DNA of 38,420 nucleotides, taken from NCBI GenBank assembly GCA_003719395.1, contig RHMC01000059.1, positions 1 through 38,420 of the forward strand, given 5' to 3'. A program made the translations under genes and the position numbers. Source of the stretch: Streptomyces altiplanensis. GTDB taxonomy: Bacteria > Actinomycetota > Actinomycetes > Streptomycetales > Streptomycetaceae. The notes under the pieces are model-generated. The model ran no database searches. It saw nothing but the letters and a program-made list of their open reading frames with translations, and was not told the DNA's origin. Position 1 is the first letter of the stretch. Each line of letters starts with the position of its first letter. Below are positions 1 to 9,760 of this stretch, piece after piece.

Positions 1-83
1 CGGGCGTCGAAGGCGACTCGAGCCGGCGGCGCCTTCCGTCCAGCGGGCCGGGGCGTGCGGCGCCCCGCACGCCCGGGCCACGT

Positions 84-2408
84 TCAGAGCGTCTCGCTCA
101 GCGAATCCGCCAGCCGCCGCGCTCGCCGCCCGCGTCGCGGGCAGCGACGCCGCCGCCACCGCCCCCACCACCGCGCCGGTCACGACGGCCACCAGCACGG
201 GCCACGGCGGCAGATGGGCGATGCCCGCACCCATCCCGCTCGAGCTGCCCTGGGCGTCCACCAGCCACACCCCCGACAGCGCACCGAGTGCTGCCCCGGC
301 CACGGCCGCCTCCAGCGCGTCAGGCCGGCGGCGATCACGATCACCGAGCCGATCTGCCGGGGCGTCAGCCCGATCGCCTTCAGCGCGAGCAGGTCCCGGC
401 CCCGGTCGCGAACCCCGGTGCCGATCAGCGTCAGCAGCTCGTCAGGCCGATCAGGGCCAGTACGGCGATCAGGGCCGCGATCACCCCGCGCGCGGCTCCA
501 GCCGGTCGGCGGGGTTGGGTGTCTCGCGGATCTCCAGGGTGCCGCCCGCCGCCTCGTCGAGCGCGGCCCGTACGGCCCTCGGATCGGCGCCGCCGGCCAG
601 CACCAGCGCGTGGAAGTCGGGCCGCAGCTGCGGATCGGCGTCCCCCAGCGCGTCGAGGGTCGTGGAGATGACCCGTCCGCCCGATTCCGGTTCGATGCTG
701 CGGCCCACGATGTGCAGGATCTGCGGTCGGCCCTCGACCGTCATCCGTACCCAGTCGCCGATCCGTACGCCGAGGAGGTCGAGCAGCCCCTGTCCCGCGA
801 CCGCCTCGTCGGGACCACGGGCGCCCGGCCCTCGGCGACGGCCGACGGATACGGCCGTCCGGCGGTGCCGAGCCCGCGCAGCGTGATGGTGCCGGTCTGC
901 CCGGGTACGAGGGCCGCCATCTCGGCGCCCGGATGGACGGCGGCGACTTCGGGGACCTCGGCCAGGGTCCGCAGCAGTTCCTCCTCCGTGGGCCCGCCGG
1001 GCTGCTGTGCCGTACGGTCAGCACCGCGGGCATCCCCATCTCCGCCGGCCGGCTGCGGAACTGGTCGAGTGTGGACCAGGCCACCAGCGCGACCGTGATC
1101 AGCACCAGCGGCAGCGCGAGGCGCCCCACGGCGACGGCCGTACGGCCCCGGCGCGGGAAGGCCGAGCGCCAGCCGAGGACCAGCGCCGGCGGCACCCGAA
1201 GCCCGAGCGCCCGCCGCCCGAGTGCGGTCATCGGCGCGGCCGGACGGCTGGGCGGCGCGGGCCACCGGGACCGGTGGACCGCCGGCACGCCAGGCCGCGA
1301 GCCCGGTCGCCGCCGCGATCAGCAGGATCGCGCCGCACGGCACGCCGGCCATGAGCGCCGCGTATCCGGGCAGGTCCTGCCACAGGGCGGCCGCGTCGCC
1401 GATCGGGCCCGGTATCCGCTCGCCCAGGACGGCGATCGCCGCCGTCCCGAGGGCGACGCCGAGCAGGGCGAACGCCAGATGCTGCACGAGGAAACCGCGT
1501 ACGACCTGTCCCGGCGTGAAGCCCACGGCCTTGAGCACGGCGATGTCCCGCAACTGCCCGCGCACGCGGGCGCCGATCGCCCCGGACGCGGCGAACGCGG
1601 CCGCGAGCAGCGCGCCGAGACCCGAGACGGCGAAGAGCTGGCCGAGCAGCCGGTCGTCGCTGCCGACCTCCGCCCGCGCCTGCTGCCACTTGGTGACCTG
1701 GGCGACCCGGTCGGCGCCGAGCACCGTCACTGCCCGCTGGACCATGAAGTCGGTGTCGCCGGCGTTCTCCAGCCGCAGCCCCACGCTCTGTCCGGTGTCG
1801 TCGGGGGCGAGGGTGTCGAGCGTGCCGGGCAGCACCCAGCCGATGCCGGGCCCGCCGTCCGGCCGGTAGCGGGGCTCCGCCGCCGCGGACGCCGATCTCG
1901 TGCAGGGTGCTCGCGGCGCCGTCCTGCCCGGTGACCCGTACGGTGTCGCCGGGTTCGGCCCACAGCGCCCGGGCGACCGAGCTCTCCAGCACGACGGTGC
2001 CGGCCGCCGCGCCGCCGCCGGTCGGGGCGAGCCAGCTGCCGGAGGTCACCAGCGGGGCGCCCCACCTCGGGCGGCCGGGTCTGTGCGGCGCGGCAGCGCG
2101 ACCGCTGCGCGCGCGCCCTGCGTCTCGACGGTGGTGGCAGCGGTCCGGTAGGGGCCGGAGAGCGCGGCGACGCCGTCGAGCCCGGACAGGGCGGCCGTGT
2201 CGGCGCCCGCCCTGGTCTGCAGCCAGATGTGCGCGCCCTGCGACTGGTTGAAGGTCCGCTGCCACGGGTTGGCGGCGTAGCTGAACAGTGCGCCCGCCAG
2301 CAGCAGCGAGGCGATGATCCCCGCGCTGGCGAGAACGACGAAGAGGGCCTCGCCGCGGTGTGCGCGGAAGTCGGCGTGCGCCCAGCGCAGGGTGGCCCGC
2401 ACGGTCAC
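84..2408 (-). CDS. FtsX-type ABC transporter permease (several frameshifts)
   Basis: Inner-membrane permease of the MacB/FtsX superfamily, expected to work with the ATPase encoded just upstream in an exporter. The N-terminus (about 120 residues from 2408) has a first hydrophobic helix around SAGIIASLLLAGALFSYAA followed by an extracytoplasmic domain. A block around 1300-1650 holds the typical FtsX core, with LRDIAVLKAVGFTPGQVV and flanking membrane segments. A second FtsX half lies nearer the end, and a stop in a plausible frame falls at 84-86. The coding signal moves between frames at least five times, so no single frame spans the gene; the whole span would give about 775 residues, normal for a two-FtsX-domain permease. 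The GTG start at 2408 overlaps the TGA stop of the ATPase (GTGA), which indicates translational coupling. The substrate cannot be read from the sequence. The family call is firm; the exact C-terminus is uncertain. Confidence 0.75.
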
Positions 2409-3176
2409 CCCTTCAGTTCGAGGACGCTGGACACCCCGCCGCCCGGGCCGCTCCGCCCGGCGCCGAGTTCGGCGTCGTCCGCGATGCGTCCGTCGAAGAA
2501 GCTGATGACACGGTCGGCGGCGCTGGCCATCCGGGCGTCATGGGTGACCATCAGGATCGTCTGGCCGCGCTGGTGGAAGCGGGAGAGCAGCCGCAGTACC
2601 TCCCGGGTCCCCTTGCTGTCGAGGCTGCCGGCCGCGCTCTCGGCGAGCAGCAGGGCGGGGTGGTTGACCAGGGCGCGGGCGAGCGCGACCCGCTGCTGCT
2701 CCCCTCCGGAGAGCTCACCGGGCATGGACTTCTCGCGGCCTTCGAGGCCGAGCTCGGCGAGAAGTTCGGCGCGGGACGCGCGGGCGGCTCCGGGGGAGCG
2801 AGGCGAGCAGCGCGGGCAGTTCGACGTTGTCGGCGACGGTGAGGTTGGAGACCAGGTTGAAGAACTGGAAGACGACGCCGATGCTGCGCCGCCGCAGCAC
2901 CGCCCAGCGGGCCTCGCGGTACTCGTCGACCCGCTGCCCGTCGAGCCACAGCTTTCCGCTGTCGGGCCGCTGGAGACCGCCGATCAGATGCAGCAGCGTG
3001 GACTTCCCGGCACCCGAGGGCCCGGTGACCGCGACGAACTCGCCGGGCCGGACGGTCAGGTCCACACCGCGCACGGCGTGCACCGGTGCGCCTTCGCCGC
3101 GGTGCGTCTTGGTCAGCCCCTCGGCGCGCACGATGGGCGCGGCGGCCCCGCCCGAAGGCGCTGTGGTGTCGCTCAT
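2405..3176 (-). CDS. ABC transporter ATP-binding protein, LolD/MacB type (frameshifted)
   Basis: ATPase subunit of the exporter. Walker A is GPSGAGKST near residue 53, the Q-loop region is GVVFQFFNL, the signature is LSGGEQQR, the D-loop is SLDS and the switch histidine lies in MVTHD. One frameshift lies between about 2720 and 2790, between the helical domain and the signature. The Walker B segment reads LLLAESAAGSLD where this family normally has LLLADEPAGSLD. At DNA level a one-base deletion plus a one-base insertion a few bases apart account exactly for the change, so I suspect an error rather than a dead ATPase. The ATG start at 3176 overlaps the TGA of the PadR gene (ATGA), and its own stop overlaps the permease start, so the three genes form a tight operon. 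Confidence 0.82.
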
Positions 3177-3679
3177 TCCAGCTCCTCCTGGCAGCGCTCC
3201 AGCCAGTCGAGGTCGGCCTGCAGATGCAGCATGGCCCCCTCGATCAGCAGCTGGGAGATCTTGTTGTCCCGGTCCTCGGCGGCGGCCAGTTTCGACAGGT
3301 CCCGCATGGTGTTGAGGTACTGCCGCCGCTGTTTGTTGATCAGGGCGATCGGGTCGGCGAGTCCCGATTCCGGGGCGAGCGCGAGCTTCATGAAGAACTC
3401 GTCCCGCACCCTCGGCTCGTCCGTGGTCTCCTCGAACCAGGCCTGTACCGCCTCGCGCCCGGCGTCGGTGAGCCGGTACGTGCGCTTGTTGGGCCGGCCC
3501 GACTGCTCGACGTCCTCGCCGTCGATCAGACCGCTCTTCTCCAGCCGGCCCAGGGTGACGTAGACCTGGCCGACGTTCGGCTGAGGGTACGCGGCGCCGA
3601 GGAGCTGTTCAAGGTCCTGCTTCAGCTCGTAACCGTGCGCCGGGCCACGGGTGAGGAGCGCCAGGAGCGGCAGCCGCAC
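3173..3679 (-). CDS. PadR family transcriptional regulator
   Basis: DNA-binding repressor of the PadR family, 168 residues. The N-terminal winged helix is evident from LLALLTRGPAHGYELKQDLE and VYVTLGRLEKSGLI, followed by the wing RPNKRTYRLTDAGREAV and a C-terminal dimerisation region rich in helices. I chose the GTG at 3679 because a purine-rich GGGAGGGAGGGGAG stretch lies directly upstream and the conserved fold begins only a few residues in. Reading frame remains open far upstream, but that part has no family resemblance and crosses the oppositely oriented solute-binding protein gene. It is the first gene of the operon with the ABC ATPase and permease, so the likely role is to sense a compound and derepress its own exporter, as is common for PadR-ABC pairs. 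The ligand is unknown. Confidence 0.88.
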   Translation of the reverse strand: MRLPLLALLTRGPAHGYELKQDLEQLLGAAYPQPNVGQVYVTLGRLEKSGLIDGEDVEQSGRPNKRTYRLTDAGREAVQAWFEETTDEPRVRDEFFMKLALAPESGLADPIALINKQRRQYLNTMRDLSKLAAAEDRDNKISQLLIEGAMLHLQADLDWLERCQEELE

Positions 3680-3847
3680 GCGCTCCCCCTCCCTCCCGCT
3701 GACATGGTTTCCTGTTGGTCTGGCAGCGGCGTGTGGCCGGTGGCACTCACCCCGTCTGCCTGGACGTCTAGTATCGCCCATGCCTAACGGGTATATATAG
3801 GCCACGATGGCCGGCGGCGCAGCCGGATCGTGCACTGGGAGGAACCT
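3680..3847. promoter_or_regulatory. Divergent promoter region between padR operon and secreted binding protein
   Basis: This 168-bp gap separates two divergent transcription units. An AT-rich core TATATATAG at about 3791-3799 stands out in otherwise GC-rich DNA and could be a -10 element for either direction. It sits within an imperfect dyad, CCTA ... TAGG (about 3784-3801), that could be an operator. A GGGAGGA ribosome-binding site lies at 3837-3843, just before the ATG at 3848. That PadR binds here is inference from its position. Confidence 0.4.
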
Positions 3848-5119
3848 ATGCGGTGGATGCGTGCCGCGGGTAGAGGGCTCCTGGTCGCGGCGGTACTGCT
3901 GACCGGCCATGCCGGTTCCGGCGTCCGGGCCCAGCCGGCGGACCCCGAGGGCCGCGGGCCCATGACACTGGTGACGGCGGGCGATCTCACCGACTACCTC
4001 TCGCCGTTGCTCGACGACTGGAACAGGGCCCGCCCCGACGAGCGGGTGACCCTGGTCGAGCTGCCGGACTCGGCCGACGAGACCCGGGCGCAGATGACCA
4101 GCGAACTGCGCTCCGGCAGTGACCGCTTCGACGTGCTGAACATCGATGTGGCGTGGACGTCCGAGTTCGCCGCGGCGGGCTGGATCTCCCCGCTGCACCG
4201 TGGCCGTTTCCCGCTGAAGAGCTTCCTGCGGCCGGTCGTCGACACCGCCACCTTCGACGGGCGGCTGTACGCGGTCCCGTACGTCACCAACGCCGGACTG
4301 CTCTACTACCGCAAGGACATCCTCGGGCGGGAGGGCGAGAAGCCGCCCCGCACCTGGGCCGAACTGTCCCGTCAGGCCCGCACGATCGCCCCCGGGCACG
4401 GCCTGGACGGTTACGCGGGCCAGTTCCTGCCCTACGAAGGGCTGACCGCCAACGTCACCGAGGCCGTGCACTCGTCCGGCGGGTCGATCCTGCGGGACGA
4501 CGGCGACCGCGTCACCGTGGACTCCGCCGCCGCCCGGGAGGCGCTGACGTTCCTGGCGGACGGGGTGCGGGATGGCTGGATCCCCCGCGAGGCGCTCCGG
4601 TACAAGGAGGAGGAATCCCGCCAGGCGTTCCAGGACGGCAGGCTGCTCTTCCTCCGCAACTGGCCGTACGTCTACACCGACGCGAGTGCCGGGGACTCGA
4701 AGGTCGCGGGGAAGTTCGGCGTGGTGCCGCTGCCCGGACCGGACGGACCGGGGACGAGCGTGCTGGGCGGCTCCAACCTCGCCGTCAGCAGCCACTCCCG
4801 CCATCCGGCGTCGGCCGCCGACCTGATCGCGTACCTCACCAGCGAGCGGGTCCAGCGCCAGGTGCTCACCGAGGGTTCGCTGCCGCCGGTCCGCGCCGCG
4901 CTGTACGAGGACCCGGAACTGATCGAGGCCCATCCGTATCTGCCGACGCTGCGCAGGAGCGTGCTGTCGGCGGTCCCACGGCCCAAGAGTCCGCGCTACG
5001 ACCAGGTGAGCCTGGCCGTCCAAGCGGTGGTGCAGGACGTCATGGCACTGCGGCAGACGCCCGGGGAAGCAGTGGAGCGGCTCGCGCGCGAGCTTGCCGC
5101 GATCTCCCGCGGAGACTGA
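3848..5119 (+). CDS. Secreted extracellular solute-binding protein (family 1, sugar type)
   Basis: Binding protein of 423 residues, intact, resembling carbohydrate-binding subunits of ABC importers (family 1, LpqY/MalE-like). The N-terminus has a basic segment, a hydrophobic core (LLVAAVLLTGHAG) and a probable signal peptidase I site after VRA. There is no cysteine near it, hence no lipobox, which is unusual for a Gram-positive binding protein. The mature part opens with a beta strand MTLVTAGDL and contains typical blocks such as FDVLNIDVAWTSEFAAAGWI, LYAVPYVTNAGLLYYRKD and a later RNWPYVY. The ATG at 3848 follows a GGGAGGA site; an in-frame upstream ATG at 3830 has none. The gene stands alone, ends in a strong terminator, and has no permeases of its own. 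It may serve the downstream sugar transporter or may simply be released; this is inference. Confidence 0.85.
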   Translation: MRWMRAAGRGLLVAAVLLTGHAGSGVRAQPADPEGRGPMTLVTAGDLTDYLSPLLDDWNRARPDERVTLVELPDSADETRAQMTSELRSGSDRFDVLNIDVAWTSEFAAAGWISPLHRGRFPLKSFLRPVVDTATFDGRLYAVPYVTNAGLLYYRKDILGREGEKPPRTWAELSRQARTIAPGHGLDGYAGQFLPYEGLTANVTEAVHSSGGSILRDDGDRVTVDSAAAREALTFLADGVRDGWIPREALRYKEEESRQAFQDGRLLFLRNWPYVYTDASAGDSKVAGKFGVVPLPGPDGPGTSVLGGSNLAVSSHSRHPASAADLIAYLTSERVQRQVLTEGSLPPVRAALYEDPELIEAHPYLPTLRRSVLSAVPRPKSPRYDQVSLAVQAVVQDVMALRQTPGEAVERLARELAAISRGD

Positions 5120-5139
5120 CGCCACCGCTCCGCCCATTC

Positions 5140-5180
5140 AAGAGGCCGCTAATTACCTGTTAGGTAGCGGCCTCTTTTTC
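5140..5180 (+). terminator. Intrinsic terminator after the binding protein gene
   Basis: A perfect 12-bp inverted repeat (AAGAGGCCGCTA at 5140-5151 with its complement at 5165-5176) encloses a 13-nt loop and runs into TTTTT at 5175-5179. This is a textbook rho-independent terminator, rare in such GC-rich DNA. It insulates the lone binding-protein gene from the alpha-glucoside operon. Confidence 0.9.
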
Positions 5181-5237
5181 TGTTCCCTTCATTCCGGGGC
5201 AAACCACCCCAGATTTCAGTAGTTTCTGGACACATCG

Positions 5238-5279
5238 TTGACACCTTCCAGTCGCTGCTACTTAACATGCATGCATAAC
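5238..5279 (+). promoter_or_regulatory. Promoter and palindromic operator candidate upstream of the alpha-glucoside operon
   Basis: TTGACA at 5238-5243 matches the -35 consensus of the housekeeping sigma factor. A plausible -10 (TACTTA or ACTTAA, 5259-5265) lies 15-16 bp downstream. Directly after it is the 10-bp perfect palindrome ATGCATGCAT (5267-5276), overlapping the expected transcription start. Sugar operons of this type are usually controlled by LacI- or GntR-family repressors that bind such palindromes; no such regulator gene is present in the window. Confidence 0.5.
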
Positions 5280-5332
5280 GGCGCACTCGATCCGGGGCGC
5301 ACTCGCATCCAGCAGAAACAGGTCGACGCGAG

Positions 5333-7013
5333 ATGCTCAGCACGCTTCCGGCCGGCACCGGCCACCCCGCCCGCACCGCTGCCACCCCTGATCCCTGGTG
5401 GCGCGACGCGGTGATCTACCAGGTCTACGTCCGCAGCTTCCTCGACAGCACCGGGGACGGCATCGGCGACCTGGCCGGCGTACGCGCCGGGCTGCCCTAC
5501 CTCAGGAAACTCGGCGTCGACGGCATCTGGCTCAGCCCCTTCTACCCGTCCCCGCAGCACGACCACGGCTACGACGTCGCCGACTACACCGGCGTCGACC
5601 CCGTCTACGGCGACCTCGCCGAGTTCGACCTGCTGGTGTCCGACGCCCGCCGCCTCGGACTCAGGCTGCTGCTCGACGTCGTCCCCAACCACTGCTCCAG
5701 CGCGCACCCCTGGTTCCACGAGGCGCTCGCCGCGGGCCCCGGCGGCGCGCCCGCTCCCGTTTCCACTTCGCGCCCGGCCGCGGCCCCGGCGGGGACGAGC
5801 CGCCCAACAACTGGCGCGCCATGTTCGGCGGCCCCGCCTGGAGCCGCGTCACCGAGCCCGACGGCACCCCGGGAGAGTGGTACCTCCACCTCTTCACCCC
5901 GGAACAGCCCGACCTCAACTGGCGCGACCCGGCCGTCGGCGACGACTTCGAGCGGGTACTGCGCTTCTGGCTGGACCGCGGCGTCGACGGTTTCCGCATC
6001 GACGTCGCCGCAGGGCTCTTCAAGCACCCGGAACTCCCCGACTCCGACGACCCGTACGCCGACGAGCGGGCCCGCGACTCGGTCAACCAGCTGGCCTGGA
6101 ACCAGCCCGAGGTCCACGGAGTGTGGCGCCGCTGGCGCTCGGTCTGCGACGAGTACGCGGCCCGGGACGGCAAGGACCGGCTGCTCGTCGGCGAGGTCTC
6201 CGTACCGACCGCCCGTGAACACGCCGAGTACGTCCGCGCCGACGAACTGCACCAGGCGTTCTTCTTCGACCTGCTCTCCGCCCCCTGGGACGCGGACGCC
6301 TTCCGCTCGACCATCGACGAGGCGATACGCGACATCGCCGGCACCGGTTCGACCGTCACCTGGGTCCTCAACAACCACGACCAGGTCCGCACCGTCACCC
6401 GGTACGCGGGCGAGCCCGGCGTGGAGGGCAGCGGCCTCGGCGCCGCCCGCGCCCGCGCCGCAGCCCTCCTCATGCTCGCCCTGCCCGGCGCCGCGTAGTC
6501 TACCAGGGCGAGGAGCTCGGCCTGCCCGAGGTCCTCGACCTGCCGGACGAGGTGCTCACCGACCCGATCTTCCACCGCACCGGCAGCCGCAAGCGCATCC
6601 GCGACGGCTGCCGCGTCCCGCTGCCCTGGTCCGGCCACGCTTCCCCGTTCGGCTTCAGCCAGGGCGCGGCCGGGGCCCGGCCGTGGCTCCCGCAGCCCGA
6701 GTGGTTCGCGGACCACGCCACCGACCGGGCCCTGGCCGACACCCGCTCCTTCTGGCACCTGTACCGCGACGGCCTGCAGCTGCGGCGCAGCCTGCCGCAG
6801 CTGGGCGAAGGCACCCTGCGCTGGCTCGACGCGCCCCCGCAGGTCCTGGCCATGGCCCGCGGCGACGGACTGATCTGCACCGTCAACTTCGGCACGGAGC
6901 CGGTCCCCGCACCCGTGGCCGGGACCCCACTGCTCTCCAGCGGCCCCTGCCCCGACGGTGTGCTCCCCGGAGCCACCGCCGCCTGGTGGACCGGCGACCA
7001 CTCCGCCTCATGA
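5333..7013 (+). CDS. aglA: GH13 alpha-glucosidase (two frameshifts)
   Basis: Glycoside hydrolase family 13 enzyme, about 560 residues once two missing bases are restored, the usual size for alpha-glucosidase/oligo-1,6-glucosidase. It would release glucose from alpha-glucosides imported by the transporter encoded next. Early motif: WWRDAVIYQVYVRSF. Region I is DVVPNH near residue 115; region II is GFRIDVAAG with the nucleophile Asp; region III is LLVGEVSVP with the acid/base Glu; region IV is NNHD. The first frameshift is near 5748. The second is at about 6497, where the reading stops at GCG TAG; one added G restores GAAVVYQGEELG, which is standard for the family. There is no signal peptide, so the enzyme should be cytoplasmic. 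It is first in a four-gene operon and 26 bp separate it from the binding protein. The symbol follows the usual aglA context; exact specificity is not established. Confidence 0.82.
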
Positions 7014-7039
7014 CCCTCACCCCCGGAAGGACCCTCACC

Positions 7040-8387
7040 ATGCCACGAACCGCCAGAACGACCGCCAGGACGACCACCCTGCGCACGACCGCCGCGGCCT
7101 CCGCCGTACTCGGCCTCACCCTCGGCGCCACCGCCTGCGGCGACACGACCGGCACCGCGAGCGGCGGCGAACTCAGCGGCAAGACCGTGACCGTCGCCGG
7201 CGTATGGACCGGCAGCGAGCAGAGGAACTTCAAGAAGGTGCTCGACGCCTTCAGCGAGAAGACCGGTGCCAAAACCGTGTTCGTCCCCTCCGGCGACAAT
7301 GTCTCCACGTTCGTCGGCAGCAAGATCGAGGGAGGCAACGCGCCCGATGTCGTGATGGTGCCCCAGGTCGGTGTCCTCCAGCAGTTCGCGAAGGAGGGCT
7401 GGCTCAAGCCGCTGTCCGACAGAACCGCCAAGACGGCCACCGCCGGGCTCGCCCCCGTGTGGAAGAACTACGGGGCCGTCGACGGCACGTACTACGGCCT
7501 CTACTTCAAGGCCGCCCACAAGTCCACCGTCTGGTACAGCCCCGAGGCCTTCACCCAGGCCGGCGTCAGCGCGCCCAAGACCTACGACGACCTCCTGAAG
7601 GCGGGCCGCACACTCGCCGACTCCGGCCGCCCTGCCTTCGCGGTCGCCGGCGAGGACGGCTGGACCCTCACGGACTGGTTCGAGAACATCTACCTCTCCC
7701 AGGCGGGCCCCGAGAAGTACGACCGGCTCGCCCAGCACGAACTCAAGTGGACGGACGAGAGCGTCGTCGAAGCGCTGGCCACGCTCGGCGAAGTGTTCAA
7801 GGACCCCCAGCTCGTCGCGGGCGGCGCCAAGGCCGCGCTGCAGACCGACTTCCCGGCCTCCGTCGAGCAGGTCTTCGGCCCTGAGCCCAAGGCGGGCATG
7901 GTCTACGAAGGCGACTTCATCGGCGGCATGGCCAAGGACGAGTTCGGCCGGAAGCTCGGCGAGGACGCCGACTTCTTCGCGTTCCCCGCCGTCGACGGCG
8001 GGGAGGCCCCCCGTGGTCAGCGGCGGCGATGCGGCCGTGGTCCTCAAGGACGGCACGAACAGCGAGGCCGGCATGAAGCTCCTCGAGTTCCTCGCCACGC
8101 CCGAGGCGGCCGAGATCTGGGCCGGCGCCGGCGGGTTCCTGTCGCCCAACAAGAACGTCGGCCTCGACGCGTACGGCGACGACACCACGCGTTCCACCGC
8201 CAAGTCCCTCGTCGAAGCCGGCAACTCCGTCCGCTTCGACATGTCCGACCAGGCGCCCGCGGCGTTCGGCGGCACCAAGGGCGCGGGCGAGTGGAAACTC
8301 CTCCAGGACTTCCTGCGCGACCCGTCCGACCCGAAGGCGACCGCCGCGAAGCTCGAGGCCGCCGCCGCCAAGGCGTACGGGAACTGA
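7040..8387 (+). CDS. aglE: Alpha-glucoside ABC transporter substrate-binding lipoprotein (frameshifted)
   Basis: Extracellular solute-binding protein family 1, about 448 residues. The signal sequence has several arginine/threonine repeats, a hydrophobic core and a lipobox-like GATAC followed by Gly-Asp, so it is probably anchored to the membrane by a lipidated cysteine near residue 34. The mature protein starts with a strand VTVAGVWTGSE and contains APDVVMVPQVG, YYGLYFKAAHKSTVWYSP and a C-terminal NKNVGLDAYGDDTTR block typical of AglE-like proteins. One extra base near 8010 shifts the frame; the C-terminal part then runs intact to 8387. The ATG at 7040 has a GGAAGG site 10 bases upstream. Its position between the glucosidase and two permeases supports alpha-glucoside uptake. 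The assignment as AglE is by resemblance and context. Confidence 0.82.
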
Positions 8388-8398
8388 GGCCGACCGCC

Positions 8399-9760
8399 AT
8401 GGCCGACATCCTCAAGGAGCGGGCCCCGAGCGCCCGCACCCTCCAGACCGGTGCCGCGCCCGACCCGCGCGCCGGGCCCAGCGCAGGAAACGCCGCATCG
8501 CGGTCCTCTTCGTCCTGCCGGCCCTGCTGCTCCTCGGGGCGCTCGTCGTCTACCCCGTCGTCTTCTCCGTCGGACGCAGCCTGTTCGACGCGAGCGGGGA
8601 GCAGTTCGTCGGCGCGGCGAACTACACCGAGATCTTCCAGGACCCCGCCACCCTCAAAGCCGTCCGCAACAGCACCATCTGGGTCGTCGTCGCGCCGGCC
8701 CTGCTGACCGGCCTCGGCCTGATGCTGGCCGTCCTCACCGAAAAGGTGCGCTGGGCGACCGCCTTCAAGCTGGTGCTCTTCCTGCCCATGGCGGTCTCCT
8801 TCCTCGCCGCGGGCATCATCTTCCGGCTCGCCTACGAGCAGGACCCCGACCGCGGTGTGATCAACGCGGCGGTCGTCGCGGCGCGGCGGCCTTCGAGGAC
8901 CCGGCCGCCTACCCGACGGCCCGCGCCCGCGAGAACCAGGGCCTCGGGGGAGCAGGGCGGCGGCCCGTACACCACCACAGAGGCCGTCCGCCCCGGCAAG
9001 CCGGTCACCCTCGGCTTCGTCGGCGTGGCACCCGACGCGGTGCCGCCCGGGGCAAAGACCGCCGCCGTCCCGGGCTCCGGCGCGGACGGGATCGGCGGTG
9101 TCGCCTACCTCGACTTCGCACCGGGCGGCGGCGGCACCCAGGGCAAGGTCGACCCGGCGGAGAAGGGCCTGCCCGGCATGAACGTCGAAGCCGTGCGCGA
9201 CGGCAAGGTGGCCGCGAGCGCGACGACCACGGCCGACGGCTCCTTCCGGTTCGAGGGCCATCACGGACGGCGAGTACGCCGTCCGGCTGCCCGCCTCGAA
9301 CTTCGCCGCGCCCTACCAGGGCGTGAACTGGCTCGGCCCCGCCCTCGTCACACCGGCCGTCATCGGTGCCTACCTGTGGGTGTGGACAGGCTTCGCGATG
9401 GTGCTCATCGGCGCCGGACTCGCCGCCGTCCCGCGCGACGCGCTGGAGGCGGCCCGGATGGACGGCGCGACCGAGGGCCAGATCTTCCGCAGGATCACCG
9501 TGCCGCTGCTGGCGCCCGTGCTCACCGTCGTCTTCGTGACGCTGGTCATCAACGTGATGAAGGTCTTCGACCTCGTCTACATCATCGCGCCGGGACCGGT
9601 CCAGGAAGAGGCCGACGTCCTGGCCACCCGGATGTGGCTGGTGTCCTTCGGCGGCGGCAACGACCAAGGGCTCGGCAGCGCACTGAGCGTCCTGCTGCTC
9701 CTGCTGGTCGTTCCGGCCATGATCTTCAACGTCCGGCGCTTCCGAAGGAGCCGATCATGA
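8399..9760 (+). CDS. aglF: Alpha-glucoside ABC permease with extracytoplasmic beta-sandwich insert (frameshifted)
   Basis: Membrane permease of the MalF/AglF class. N-terminal membrane helices (VLFVLPALLLLGALVVYP) and central ones are clear, and the cytoplasmic coupling loop is EAARMDGATEGQIFRRITVP, the EAA motif that contacts the ATPase. At about 450 residues it is some 150 longer than ordinary sugar permeases. The excess lies after GVINAAVV and before VNWLGPALV, in an extracytoplasmic loop. It contains a Gly/Pro-rich part and then GMNVEAVRDGKVAASATTT and DGSFRFEG ... DGEYAVRLP, a pattern of carboxypeptidase-regulatory-like (prealbumin-type) domains. About four single-base shifts (near 8478, 8885, 8945 and 9257) scatter the gene over three frames. 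The stop overlaps the next start (ATGA at 9757-9760). Confidence 0.8.

Noticed and set aside
3680..5137. Very long minus-strand open frame continuous with the PadR gene
   Set aside because: It is the antisense shadow of the solute-binding protein gene, made possible by GC-rich codons; only the last 168 residues resemble a family.
5333..8707. A single 1124-residue fusion of glucosidase and binding protein
   Set aside because: The frame crosses two genes only because of an indel; motifs of the glucosidase after 5750 are in other frames and the binding protein has its own start, ribosome site and signal peptide.
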